From positions 13,446-54,251 of the forward strand of contig NZ_KB899431.1 in NCBI RefSeq assembly GCF_000378205.1: a DNA stretch of 40,806 nt, given 5' to 3'. The position numbers were made by a program, and so were the translations under genes. This document shows positions 25,915-33,484 of this stretch, in pieces; the first letter of the stretch is position 1; every line of letters begins with the position of its first letter. A model generated the notes under the pieces. The model searched no databases. It was not told the DNA's origin and was given only the letters and a program-made list of their open reading frames with translations. Source of the stretch: Sediminispirochaeta bajacaliforniensis DSM 16054 (lineage in GTDB: Bacteria; Spirochaetota; Spirochaetia; DSM-16054; Sediminispirochaetaceae).

Positions 25915-26361
25915 ATGAAAAGCCTCGTTACTCTATTTTTTCTTCTGTTGATATGCTATGCCCCTTCGCTATATGCGGAAGAGAAAGGGCAAGAGGATGA
26001 AAGTAACGTTTTTCTCTCTGTCCGTGAATTCCGTGACCATGCCCTTTCTGATCCGGTCGGCTTGCCTCCCGATCAGTTTGATACCAGCGGGGACGGAAAT
26101 ATCGATTACATAGTTATCTCCGACCATGACGGAAATAAGCTCTATGAGATGCTCGATTACGACCGTAACGGAGAGATGGACGATTTTTGCGTCTATGGGG
26201 AAGGGATGCTGCTTCAGAGGGAGATCGATTCGAACAGCGACGGTATGATTGATATTTGGGTCTTCATCAAAGATGGGGCCTACGTCGAAGAGCTGCGACA
26301 AGATAGCGATTTCGATGGAGTTGTCGATAAGGTAACGAAGTACGGAGAAGAAGATCAGTGA
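25915..26361 (+). CDS. Secreted protein with calcium-loop-like Asp-rich repeats
   Basis: 148 residues. A signal peptide (MKSLVTLFFLLLICYAPSLYA) is followed by a linker and at least four Asp-rich loops: DTSGDGNIDY, DYDRNGEMDD, DSNSDGMIDI and DSDFDGVVDK, spaced about 25-35 residues apart. Each has the DxDxDG pattern of EF-hand, dockerin or thrombospondin type 3 calcium loops. The loops alternate with short strands (YIVISDHDG, WVFIKDG), as in small extracellular calcium-binding repeat proteins. It would act in the periplasm or outside the cell. The ATG 25915 follows CAGGAG at an acceptable distance; its stop overlaps a possible start of the methyltransferase gene. Confidence 0.8.
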   Translation: MKSLVTLFFLLLICYAPSLYAEEKGQEDESNVFLSVREFRDHALSDPVGLPPDQFDTSGDGNIDYIVISDHDGNKLYEMLDYDRNGEMDDFCVYGEGMLLQREIDSNSDGMIDIWVFIKDGAYVEELRQDSDFDGVVDKVTKYGEEDQ

Positions 26362-26369
26362 GGAAGGAG

Positions 26370-27128
26370 ATGATGGATCGGCAGCTTATTTATGGTTTTC
26401 ATGCAATCGAAGAAGCGTTGAAAAAAAGGCATCGGGGTGCTGACCTCATGGTCTCCGGCAGGTCCAAACGGATATCTGCCCTTATTGCACTGGCGGAACA
26501 AAAGGGATGTAAGGTTCGTAATGTAAGCCGGGAAGAGCTTGATAATCTCTCGAAAGGGGTTGATCATCGCGGAGTTTTGCTGTTCCTTTCCGATACTGTT
26601 TCTTCCGGGAAGAAGCCGACTACAAATCGTGATTTCGATACGGCTTTACAGCAGCTGGCAACAGGAGAGGAGCAGGCCCTGATTTTGTTGCTCGACGGAA
26701 TCACGGATCCCCAGAACCTCGGAGCTATTTTACGGAGTGCCGATCAATTTGCCGTCGATCTTGTGGTGCTCCCAGAACGTCGAAGCGCCGGGGATGGGGC
26801 GGTCGTTGATAAGGTCTCTGCCGGAGCCAGTCTCCATGTTCCAAGGAGTGTGGTTCCCAACATTCCGAGGGCCGTCGAAGGCCTCAAGAAGGCAGGTTTC
26901 TGGGTCTATGGGGCCGATATGGGCGGCGACTGCGCATGGAATCTTTCATTGAAGGGAAAGGTCGCCATCGTTCTTGGCGCGGAAGGAAGAGGGATCGGCA
27001 GGCTGGTACGGGAACGATGCGACGAGATTATCTCCATCCCGTCACGAGGCCATATCGATTCGTTTAATGTTTCTGTTGCCGGCGGTATCCTTCTGTATGA
27101 ATGCCGCCGGCAACAGTGGAGTGATTAA
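26370..27128 (+). CDS. rlmB: SpoU/TrmH-family RNA 2'-O-methyltransferase (RlmB-like)
   Basis: 252 residues from ATG 26370; GTG 26358 and ATG 26373 are other possible starts, and all keep the conserved IYGFHAIEEAL. This N-terminal domain is the substrate-binding region of RlmB, which methylates G2251 of 23S rRNA. The SPOUT catalytic domain shows all three motifs: DGITDPQNLGAILRSADQF, VLGAEGRGIGRLVRERCD and SIPSRGHIDSFNVSVAGGILLYE. The enzyme folds as a knot and works as a dimer. The exact rRNA or tRNA target cannot be set from sequence. It overlaps the convergent purD-like gene by 4 bases. Confidence 0.88.
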   Translation: MMDRQLIYGFHAIEEALKKRHRGADLMVSGRSKRISALIALAEQKGCKVRNVSREELDNLSKGVDHRGVLLFLSDTVSSGKKPTTNRDFDTALQQLATGEEQALILLLDGITDPQNLGAILRSADQFAVDLVVLPERRSAGDGAVVDKVSAGASLHVPRSVVPNIPRAVEGLKKAGFWVYGADMGGDCAWNLSLKGKVAIVLGAEGRGIGRLVRERCDEIISIPSRGHIDSFNVSVAGGILLYECRRQQWSD

Positions 27129-28387
27129 TCCTCAAAAAAGGCGTTGCCGATATCGTTTCTGTACCAGGCCCCGTCGAACCTAATACGTTTTACCGCCTCG
27201 TATGCACGGGTATTTGCATTGACAATATTATTCCCAAGCCCAACAACGGTAAAGCAGCGGCCGCTGGTTGAAAGTGTTTCGCCTTTCTCTCCGACCCTGG
27301 TGGATCCATGAAAAACGAGGGTCTCTTTTTCCGGAAAGGCCGGAATCCGCTTAAGCGGAATCTCTTTTTCGGTTTCTCCCGGATATCCTTCGCTGGCAAT
27401 GACTACACCTACCGCAGAGTTGTCATTGTATTGCATGGGGAAGCTTTCGACCGTTCCGTTTTCAATTGCCTCAACCACATTGCCGAAATCCGATTTGATC
27501 AACGAAAAAAGCACCTGGGCTTCCGGATCTCCGAATCTGACATGATATTCAATCAATTTCGGGCCTTCTGCCGTGAGGACGACGGAGAAGAAAAGCACTC
27601 CCTTGTACATAAGCCCCTCTCGTTTTAATCCGTCGAAGCTGGGGCCGATGATGGTATCCCGTATACGATCCATGGTTTGTTTACTTACCGGTGGAACGGG
27701 ACAGATGGCCCCCATTCCGTTGGTCGCCGGGCCTTGGTCATTTTCTTTTGCCCTCTTGTAATCGGCACAGGGAGGGAGAACCAGAAAACCGTTTCCGTCG
27801 GTCAGGGCAAATATCGAAAGACTTATACCGACATGATACTGTTCAAGGAGGATTGAATCCTTTTTTAAGAGCTGCGAGCCATATTCAAGCAGTTTCTCCG
27901 GCTGATCGGAGTCGAACATTGCCTTCCAGCGGGAGAGACCGTTTTTTTTGATGATCAGCCGCTTACCACTGTTTTCTTGTATCGCTCTTTCCAGTTCAGA
28001 AACGCTTGTAACAAGGGTTCCCTCCGTTGAAGGAATTTCATAGCGTTTCATAAAGGCTTTTCCGTGGGCCTTATCCGCCTCTAATCTCGTTGTTGCCTTT
28101 GGCGCGCCGAAGGTTGGAATTCCTCTTTTCTGTAAGAGGTCCACCATCCCGTTTTCAAGCGCATCCTCAATGCCGCAAAAGACATAATCGATATTCCACT
28201 GGCTGCACGCCTCGGCCACCTGTTCGGGATCAGCCGGGTTGATCCCCTTTAGGTTCTCCCCCAGTTCATTCGTCCCCGCATTTCCAGGCGCAATATACAA
28301 ACCACAGATCCTGTGACTTTTGGAAAACATCCAGGTAACGGCATGTTCCTTCGCACCTGATCCCAACACTAGTACGCGCAATCTCAT
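27125..28387 (-). CDS. purD: Divergent phosphoribosylamine-glycine ligase (PurD-like)
   Basis: About 420 residues, the length of GAR synthetase, which makes glycinamide ribonucleotide in purine synthesis. Recognisable parts are VLVLGSGAKEHAV, APGNAGTN, RLEADKAHGKAFM, the ATP-grasp domain and EYHVRFGDPEAQ. Key positions differ from the family: the ATP-grasp loop KADGLAAGK is KNGLSRWK, the metal-binding Asn of FNxRFGDPE is His, and DxGPNTGGMG is DQGPATNGMG. Activity is therefore uncertain. The start is not settled: ATG 28387 touches the GGGGAGG site, while TTG 28381 has ideal spacing and gives MRVLVLGSG, the normal family N-terminus; ATG 28396 and TTG 28411 are less likely. No other purine genes are in the window. 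Confidence 0.82.
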   Translation of the reverse strand: MRLRVLVLGSGAKEHAVTWMFSKSHRICGLYIAPGNAGTNELGENLKGINPADPEQVAEACSQWNIDYVFCGIEDALENGMVDLLQKRGIPTFGAPKATTRLEADKAHGKAFMKRYEIPSTEGTLVTSVSELERAIQENSGKRLIIKKNGLSRWKAMFDSDQPEKLLEYGSQLLKKDSILLEQYHVGISLSIFALTDGNGFLVLPPCADYKRAKENDQGPATNGMGAICPVPPVSKQTMDRIRDTIIGPSFDGLKREGLMYKGVLFFSVVLTAEGPKLIEYHVRFGDPEAQVLFSLIKSDFGNVVEAIENGTVESFPMQYNDNSAVGVVIASEGYPGETEKEIPLKRIPAFPEKETLVFHGSTRVGEKGETLSTSGRCFTVVGLGNNIVNANTRAYEAVKRIRFDGAWYRNDIGNAFFED

Positions 28388-28409
28388 CCTCCCCATATTG
28401 CTGTCAGAC

Positions 28410-28434
28410 AACAGAAAACGGCCTGCGGCCGTTC
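28410..28434 (-). terminator. Strong hairpin between the dusB-like and purD-like genes
   Basis: AACGGCC (28417-28423), loop TGC and GGCCGTT (28427-28433) form a perfect 7-bp stem. Read on the minus strand it is followed by TTTCTGTTGTC, so it could be a weak intrinsic terminator after the tatD-dusB unit, or an attenuator in the leader of the purD-like gene, whose start is about 30 bases away. The T tract is broken, hence the moderate confidence. Confidence 0.45.
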
Positions 28435-28504
28435 ATCTGAGATTGTCTGAAATGGCATGTGCTTATGTAGCATGATCTATTCTGAAACAATACCTATTGA
28501 TGAA

Positions 28505-28534
28505 ACGCTAACACTCTTCAGGGGGCAAGGTCAA
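28505..28534 (-). promoter_or_regulatory. Possible promoter of the purD-like gene
   Basis: On the minus strand TTGACC (28534-28529, 5 of 6) is followed after 18 bases by TAGCGT (28510-28505). The -10 is weak. It lies between the dusB-like stop and the hairpin, so the transcript would contain the hairpin in its leader. Confidence 0.3.
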
Positions 28535-28550
28535 GTGTGGAGGAGGAGGG

Positions 28551-29543
28551 CTATCCTCTTCGTGATAGATAGTCCTCTACCGTCCTGCGATAATCTTCTT
28601 CGGTTTCACAGGTTACGATACTTTGGCGAAGCGCTGCGGAGCCGTCGAGCCCCTTGGTATAGCCGGCCATTTGTTTTCGCATTTCTCTGCAGGCAACCCG
28701 TTCGCCTTTGTCCTCTATGGTGTAATGCAACTGTATCAAGGCGGCCTTCATGATCTCCTCGACGGAAGGGCTTCCGCCTGTAGGATCGTGTTCCAACACT
28801 CTTCGTGTTTGTTCAAAGATGAAAGGGTTCCCCATGGCTCCGCGTGCAAACATAACGCCGGAACATCCTGTTTCCATAAGAAGTCGTTTTGCGGCTTCCG
28901 GGGAAAAGGCGTCGCCGTTACCGATAACCGGGACCCTGACCGTTTGAACCAGTTTGGCAATTGCACTCCAATCGGCACTGCCTGAGTAGCCCTGACTGCG
29001 TGTCCTCCCGTGGAGGGTTATCATGGCGGCTCCTGCCGATTCCGCAGCTTGGGCGGCCTCAAGATAGTTTAGGGTATTGCTGTCCCAACCTGTGCGGAGC
29101 TTGACGGTTATGGGGCGAAAGCTGCTTCTGGCGAGCAGTGAGACAATTCGATAGATTGTCTCCGGGCTACGCATAAGAGCGGCTCCTGCTCCGGTTTTTA
29201 CAACCTTGGGAACGGGGCAACCACAGTTGAGATCAATGAGCGTCGGGTCCGCCTTTTCAATGACCGGGAGGGCCCTTTCTGCCTGTTCCGGATTTGAGAG
29301 AAAGATCTGGACACCAAGCAGCTTCTCACCCTTCGCCCGCCTCAACAGGGCTATGGTTTTTAGGTTCCTTCTGGCGAGGGCCTCCCCGCTTACCATTTCC
29401 GTGTAGGTGAAGGGGGCTCCGTGTTCGATGCAGATACGCCGAAACCCCCTGTCGGTAATACCCGCCAGGGGTGCAAGAAAAAGATTGCCCGGAATTGTCA
29501 CTCCGGGCAGGATGATTGGATGATATAAGCAATCGGTTTTCAC
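28551..29543 (-). CDS. dusB: tRNA-dihydrouridine synthase (DusB-like)
   Basis: 330 residues. Dus enzymes are FMN-dependent and reduce uridine to dihydrouridine in tRNA. The FMN-binding barrel begins with LFLAPLAGITDRGFRRIC. The signature DLNCGCPVPKVVKTGAGAAL contains the catalytic Cys (LNCGCP). KLRTGW, TLHGRTRSQGYSG, VIGNGDAFSP and FARGAMGNPFIF follow in the expected order. The pattern fits the DusB group best, though DusA/DusC cannot be strictly ruled out. The start is GTG 29543 with GGGA upstream. It lies 29 bases after the tatD-like gene on the same strand. Confidence 0.92.
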   Translation of the reverse strand: MKTDCLYHPIILPGVTIPGNLFLAPLAGITDRGFRRICIEHGAPFTYTEMVSGEALARRNLKTIALLRRAKGEKLLGVQIFLSNPEQAERALPVIEKADPTLIDLNCGCPVPKVVKTGAGAALMRSPETIYRIVSLLARSSFRPITVKLRTGWDSNTLNYLEAAQAAESAGAAMITLHGRTRSQGYSGSADWSAIAKLVQTVRVPVIGNGDAFSPEAAKRLLMETGCSGVMFARGAMGNPFIFEQTRRVLEHDPTGGSPSVEEIMKAALIQLHYTIEDKGERVACREMRKQMAGYTKGLDGSAALRQSIVTCETEEDYRRTVEDYLSRRG

Positions 29544-29572
29544 AATCCCATTGTCACGGCAGCGCTGTGTGC

Positions 29573-30346
29573 CTATTCCGAGAGACCGAAGACCGTAAGA
29601 CTGTTACGGTACAGCTGCTCGTTCAGCTCCTCAAGGGAGAGCCCGCGCAGCTCAGCAAGGAATTCCGCGGTGGCATGGAGATATGAGGGTTTATTCCGCT
29701 TACCTCGATAAAGTGCCGGAATCATAAAGGGGCTTTCCGACTCGATCAACATGCGATCGATGGGCATATGTTTTGCCGTTTCTTGTAAATTCCTGGCGTT
29801 TCTGTAGGTAACATTTCCGGCAAAGGAGATGAAGAGGTTCAGATCCAGTGCCTTTTTTGCATACTCCCAATTCTCGGAGTAACAGTGCAGAATTCCACCC
29901 TTGGGGGGAAGCTTTTCTGATAATATGTCGAAGACATCGGCTCCGGCCTCCCTGTTGTGAATGATAACAGGAAAATCCAGACGGGTTGCAAGTTCCAGTT
30001 GTCGCACGAAGAGTTCGATTTGAGAATCTCTATCCCCAAATTTGCGGTAATAATCAAGACCGATCTCCCCGATGGCAACCACACGGTCAAGTTTTGTCCC
30101 TTCCTCGATTTTTAGCTCCCAATCTTTCCCAGGATTCTGAACTTCCGAGGGAGATACGCCGATACTATGAAGGACATGGGGCGCAGAGGAGAGGTTTTGG
30201 TATACCTGGAAGAAGTCATGAAGGTTATTACAGATGCTCACAATGTGCTTAACACCTGACTGTTTCGCTTCCTGTACGATAATGAGTTGTTCGATCGGGT
30301 CTTCATTTATCAGCCCGATGTGAGCGTGAGTATCAAATAGCTGCAT
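29573..30346 (-). CDS. tatD: TatD-family metal-dependent hydrolase
   Basis: 257 residues from ATG 30346 (MQLFDTHAH), the size of the family; a longer open frame to 30442 adds an unlike N-terminal stretch and is rejected. TatD proteins are TIM-barrel, metal-dependent nucleases acting on DNA or RNA ends. The metal-binding HAH motif, EIGLDYYRKF, VIIHNREA, GILHCYSE and the RGKRNKPSYL motif are present. The family's ETDSP, whose Asp binds metal, is ESESP here, an Asp-to-Glu change. The Shine-Dalgarno sequence is weak. It is first in a minus-strand pair with the dusB-like gene and is divergent from the M23 peptidase gene. Confidence 0.93.
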   Translation of the reverse strand: MQLFDTHAHIGLINEDPIEQLIIVQEAKQSGVKHIVSICNNLHDFFQVYQNLSSAPHVLHSIGVSPSEVQNPGKDWELKIEEGTKLDRVVAIGEIGLDYYRKFGDRDSQIELFVRQLELATRLDFPVIIHNREAGADVFDILSEKLPPKGGILHCYSENWEYAKKALDLNLFISFAGNVTYRNARNLQETAKHMPIDRMLIESESPFMIPALYRGKRNKPSYLHATAEFLAELRGLSLEELNEQLYRNSLTVFGLSE

Positions 30347-30400
30347 ACAATGATTCCAGTTAGTATTGTGGTTTGTATATATTTTACATATACTGTTATA

Positions 30401-30429
30401 ACTGTAGCATGAAGAGTAGGTGCCGTCAA
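30401..30429 (-). promoter_or_regulatory. Predicted promoter of tatD-dusB
   Basis: On the minus strand TTGACG (30429-30424) is followed after exactly 17 bases by TACAGT (30406-30401). It is back to back with the plus-strand promoter at 30436. Confidence 0.5.
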
Positions 30430-30435
30430 TTATAT

Positions 30436-30464
30436 TTGACAATTATTTTTGCCCATGGTAGTCT
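30436..30464 (+). promoter_or_regulatory. Predicted promoter of the M23 peptidase operon
   Basis: Perfect TTGACA (30436-30441) and TAGTCT (30459-30464) with a 17-base spacer; the -10 is weak (3 of 6). It lies 43 bases before the ATG at 30507, which has GGGGAAGGAG. Confidence 0.5.
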
Positions 30465-30506
30465 GAGTTGACTAATTGTATTGCAGACAACGGGGAAGGA
30501 GCATAG

Positions 30507-31529
30507 ATGTCACCGGCAAATCATTATAAAAAGACAGAGAAAACAATCATAAGGCGCGTTCTCGCTTTTTTAGGAGTGATTTTTAAGGCGGTTGGTCGCT
30601 TCTTTGCAAAGGTTTATCAGACCGGTAAGCAGCGTTTTACCATCATGCTGATTCCCCATTCGGAAAAAAGTATCTTCAATTTTCGTGTTTCGGTCTTTTC
30701 TTTGATTTTTTCAGGCTTTCTTCTCGGCGGAGTTGTCGTTTCCTTCCTCCTTTTTAGTACCCGTTTTTCAGGACTTAGCCGGCTTGTGGATCAAAAAGAG
30801 ACGGCACTCGAAGACTCCAGGTCGAATATTGAAGCGATACGTGAAGAGATCACCGAATTGAAGAAGGTTTCGAAGACCTTTGAGGCTTCCCTCAAGACGA
30901 CAATGAGTACGTTTGGTGTGAAGGGGGATGTGAAAGCCGCTTCGGTTCTCGACGGAGGGGATTTAAGTTCTTTTTTCGACGTTCAGGAACAGAGTGAAGG
31001 TATCGGGCGTGAGCTTTCCGAGCTCCGTTCTCTGCGGGAGTTCCTCGAACAGTCAAGTGATGATTTGCTGCGGGTCAGTGATATTATGTCGAGTCAGGGG
31101 GATCTCCTTGTGGAGCTTCCCACCCTTTGGCCTGTCGAGGGAGGGGTCGGGAGGATTACCAACTATTTTGGGCCCGAGATTCATCCGTTTACCGGACAAT
31201 GGTATCTCCATAAAGGAATCGATATCGCCTTTCGGCGGGGTAAGCCTATCGTGGCCGCCGCCAATGGAAAGGTTGTTGAGCGCAAGTATGATGCGATGGG
31301 CTTTGGAAATTATGTGGTGATTCGGCATCCTTATGGTTTTGCCACGAAGTATGCCCACATGGATACGGTATATGTTGAAGAGGGTGATGTAGTTACCCAG
31401 GGACAGAAAATCGGGACAATGGGAAATACGGGATTGTCGACCGGGCCTCATGTTCATTTCGAAGTGCGAATCGGAAGCCAGGTTGTTGACCCCGAACGGT
31501 TTTTAAACGTAAAATCCGATCTACGATAA
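30507..31529 (+). CDS. M23 (LytM-type) peptidoglycan endopeptidase
   Basis: 340 residues. A basic N-terminus is followed by a membrane helix at about residues 60-85 (VSVFSLIFSGFLLGGVVVSFLLF), then a coiled-coil stretch (about 90-140), a linker, and a C-terminal M23 domain (about 215-335). The zinc ligands are seen as H235 and D239 in LHKGIDIAF and H317 in GPHVHFEV; the further active-site His (H315 and the H of YAHMD) are present. A catalytic enzyme rather than a degenerate activator is therefore likely. It would cut peptide cross-links in the periplasm. It is immediately followed by a bactofilin gene, a pairing linked to cell-shape control in helical bacteria. Confidence 0.93.
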   Translation: MSPANHYKKTEKTIIRRVLAFLGVIFKAVGRFFAKVYQTGKQRFTIMLIPHSEKSIFNFRVSVFSLIFSGFLLGGVVVSFLLFSTRFSGLSRLVDQKETALEDSRSNIEAIREEITELKKVSKTFEASLKTTMSTFGVKGDVKAASVLDGGDLSSFFDVQEQSEGIGRELSELRSLREFLEQSSDDLLRVSDIMSSQGDLLVELPTLWPVEGGVGRITNYFGPEIHPFTGQWYLHKGIDIAFRRGKPIVAAANGKVVERKYDAMGFGNYVVIRHPYGFATKYAHMDTVYVEEGDVVTQGQKIGTMGNTGLSTGPHVHFEVRIGSQVVDPERFLNVKSDLR

Positions 31530-31553
31530 AATAGTTATTCCGAATAAGCGGTA

Positions 31554-32036
31554 ATGTATTTCATGAGCGATTATTTAGATCTTGATGGTGTGTTTATCAA
31601 TTCTCTTGTCGGCGAAGGGACCAGATTCGACGGCGATATTTCTTTACATGGGCTTCTTCGTATCGATGGAGATTTTCGGGGGGCTGTCAACGCTGCGGAT
31701 AAAGTTCTTATCGGTAAGAACGGTAGGGCTGAATGCTCTATTACTGCAGGTACCGTTGTTGTCGGCGGCATCCTTAAGGGGGATATCGTTTCTTCCGAAA
31801 AGGTAGTGGTCCTCTCTTCCGGAATGGTGATCGGTAATATTACTACTCCTCGGTTGGTCGTGGAGGAGGGTGTTATTCTAAACGGGGCCTGTACCGTTCT
31901 TGGGAAAGATGGATCCCGGGCGGAAGCTGACATACCGATATCCGATCAGAAACCTCGTGATATCGATCGTTATAATCCGATCCGAAATGCCAAACGCGAG
32001 GCTGTTGGTGAGAATGCCGGAACATGGCAAAGATAG
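31554..32036 (+). CDS. Bactofilin (first copy)
   Basis: 160 residues. Bactofilins polymerise without nucleotides through a right-handed beta-helix. The DUF583 core is clear: LVGEGTRFDGDISLHGLLRIDGDF, KVLIGKNGRAECSITAGTVVVGG and VIGNITTPRLVVEEG, with the Gly/Val/Ile pattern at 5-6 residue steps. Short disordered ends flank the core (residues 1-15 and about 125-160). ATG 31554 and ATG 31563 are both possible starts, with no strong ribosome binding site. It lies 24 bases after the M23 peptidase and overlaps yaaR by 13 bases. A second bactofilin lies at 36891. Confidence 0.93.
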   Translation: MYFMSDYLDLDGVFINSLVGEGTRFDGDISLHGLLRIDGDFRGAVNAADKVLIGKNGRAECSITAGTVVVGGILKGDIVSSEKVVVLSSGMVIGNITTPRLVVEEGVILNGACTVLGKDGSRAEADIPISDQKPRDIDRYNPIRNAKREAVGENAGTWQR

Positions 32037-32530
32037 ATTCTCTTAACGGCGGATTTTCTCTTCGAAATGGGAAAAATCGTCGAAAAACCCGTTCTTCCTC
32101 AAAAGATGTTCGGGTTTCTTCTCCTTCGTTTTTTGAAGTTGTTACAGCGGAGAGTGAGGTGTCTGTTGATTCTCTTGCCTCCCACGCTGCCGCTGCTGAA
32201 AATACTTCTCTTGAAGAATTGTTGGATGACGTTCACACCCTAGGTGAACGGTTGAAGGAACGTCCAACAATGGATCGGATCAAGGAGTATCGAAGAGCTG
32301 TTTCCGGTTTTTTGCAATACATTGTTCATTACACCTTCGAAGCGGAAACCATAGAGGGAGCCCGTTTTATCAACCCCATGAAAAAACAAAAGCGGTATAC
32401 ATTGATTCGAGTCGTCAATGAGAAGTTGGAACGTTTGGTTTCAGGGGTCTTGGTCAATCAGCTTCCCCAGCTTGAACTCCTTCGACGGGTTGAAGAAATC
32501 AACGGTCTGCTTGTTGATCTGCTGCAATGA
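32024..32530 (+). CDS. YaaR-family protein (DUF327)
   Basis: 168 residues. The N-terminal 60 residues are basic, Ser-rich and disordered. The rest is helical and matches the YaaR/DUF327 family, seen in RIKEYRRAVSGFLQYIVHYTF, KQKRYTLIRVVNEKLERL and LLRRVEEINGLLVDLLQ. No biochemical function is established for the family. It sits next to a yaaT-type (RicT) gene here, as in Firmicutes, where yaaR and yaaT are near neighbours. It overlaps the bactofilin gene and lies 15 bases before ricT. Confidence 0.85.
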   Translation: MAKIDSLNGGFSLRNGKNRRKTRSSSKDVRVSSPSFFEVVTAESEVSVDSLASHAAAAENTSLEELLDDVHTLGERLKERPTMDRIKEYRRAVSGFLQYIVHYTFEAETIEGARFINPMKKQKRYTLIRVVNEKLERLVSGVLVNQLPQLELLRRVEEINGLLVDLLQ

Positions 32531-32545
32531 TTAGGAGGCTTCGCT

Positions 32546-33460
32546 ATGAGCGATAATTATATTGAAGAGCCCGTAGGGGTACCGGAGATGGATGCCTCCG
32601 TATCCTCTATTGAGGAGGATAATGTTTCTCCTGTTATGGTAAAATTCCCATATTCCAGCGAAACGGTTGTCTGTCTTGCTGATAATGCCGAGGTTCTGTC
32701 GATAGGTGATATGGTGCTTGTGCCGAGTCGGTACGGAAAGGATCTTGCGAGGGTTCTTGGCCCTGTCCATTGCCCTGGTTGCGGCGAAGATCCCCCTCCC
32801 AAGGTGCTTCGCAAGGCGAACGATCAGGATCTTGCCACCTATGAGCATAATCTTGAACGCGAGCGGGAAGCATTCAATATCTGCAGGGAAAAAATCCATG
32901 CACATGGTCTTGAGATGAAACTGGTTGCGGCGCATTACCTTTTGGATGAACCAAAGGTCCTCTTCTTTTTTACTGCCGAGTCAAGGGTCGATTTTCGATC
33001 CCTGGTAAAGGATCTTGTTTCAGTCTTTAAAATGCGCATAGAGCTCAGGCAGATAGGAGTCCGTGATGAATCACGGGTTCTTGGTGGTGTGGCCGTTTGC
33101 GGACGTCAGTTTTGCTGCCATGGAATTACCGATAAACTCAAGCCTGTTTCGATTAAGATGGCGAAAGAGCAAAATCTTTCTCTTAATTCTATGAAAATAT
33201 CCGGTCCCTGTGGCCGTCTTCTTTGCTGCCTTTCTTATGAATACGACTTTTATCGCGAGGAAAAGGCACTTGTTCCTTCAGAGGGAACAAGGGTCAGAAT
33301 AGGCGGGGAGACATTTAAAGCCATTGAGGTGAATATTCTCACGAAAAAAATACGTTTTGCAGGGCCGGAGGGGCGTAGCGTTGAAGTTCCTTTTTCCCGT
33401 ATCAGCCGGGGAGAGAATAAGGAATGGCGCATCGACTACGATCCGGATGCGGAAGATTGA
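32546..33460 (+). CDS. ricT: RicT (YaaT)/PSP1-family regulator of RNA decay
   Basis: 304 residues. The PSP1 C-terminal domain contains CGRQFCC (C185, C190, C191) and CGRLLCC (C222, C227, C228), the hallmark cysteines of RicT. In Bacillus RicT joins RicA and RicF in an iron-sulfur complex that acts with RNase Y in mRNA processing. An extra CPGC (C76, C79) lies in the N-terminal half and may add a metal site. The start is ATG 32546 with AGGAGG. The rny gene is in the same window (1908-3437); RicA and RicF homologues are not. Whether the Ric complex works the same way here is an inference. Confidence 0.9.
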   Translation: MSDNYIEEPVGVPEMDASVSSIEEDNVSPVMVKFPYSSETVVCLADNAEVLSIGDMVLVPSRYGKDLARVLGPVHCPGCGEDPPPKVLRKANDQDLATYEHNLEREREAFNICREKIHAHGLEMKLVAAHYLLDEPKVLFFFTAESRVDFRSLVKDLVSVFKMRIELRQIGVRDESRVLGGVAVCGRQFCCHGITDKLKPVSIKMAKEQNLSLNSMKISGPCGRLLCCLSYEYDFYREEKALVPSEGTRVRIGGETFKAIEVNILTKKIRFAGPEGRSVEVPFSRISRGENKEWRIDYDPDAED

Positions 33461-33484
33461 AATATGAATAGTGTGCTTCTTATG

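Noticed and set aside
30347-30442. 32-residue N-terminal extension of the TatD-like protein
   Set aside because: TatD proteins begin just before the HAH motif, and the extension would overlap the predicted promoter -10.
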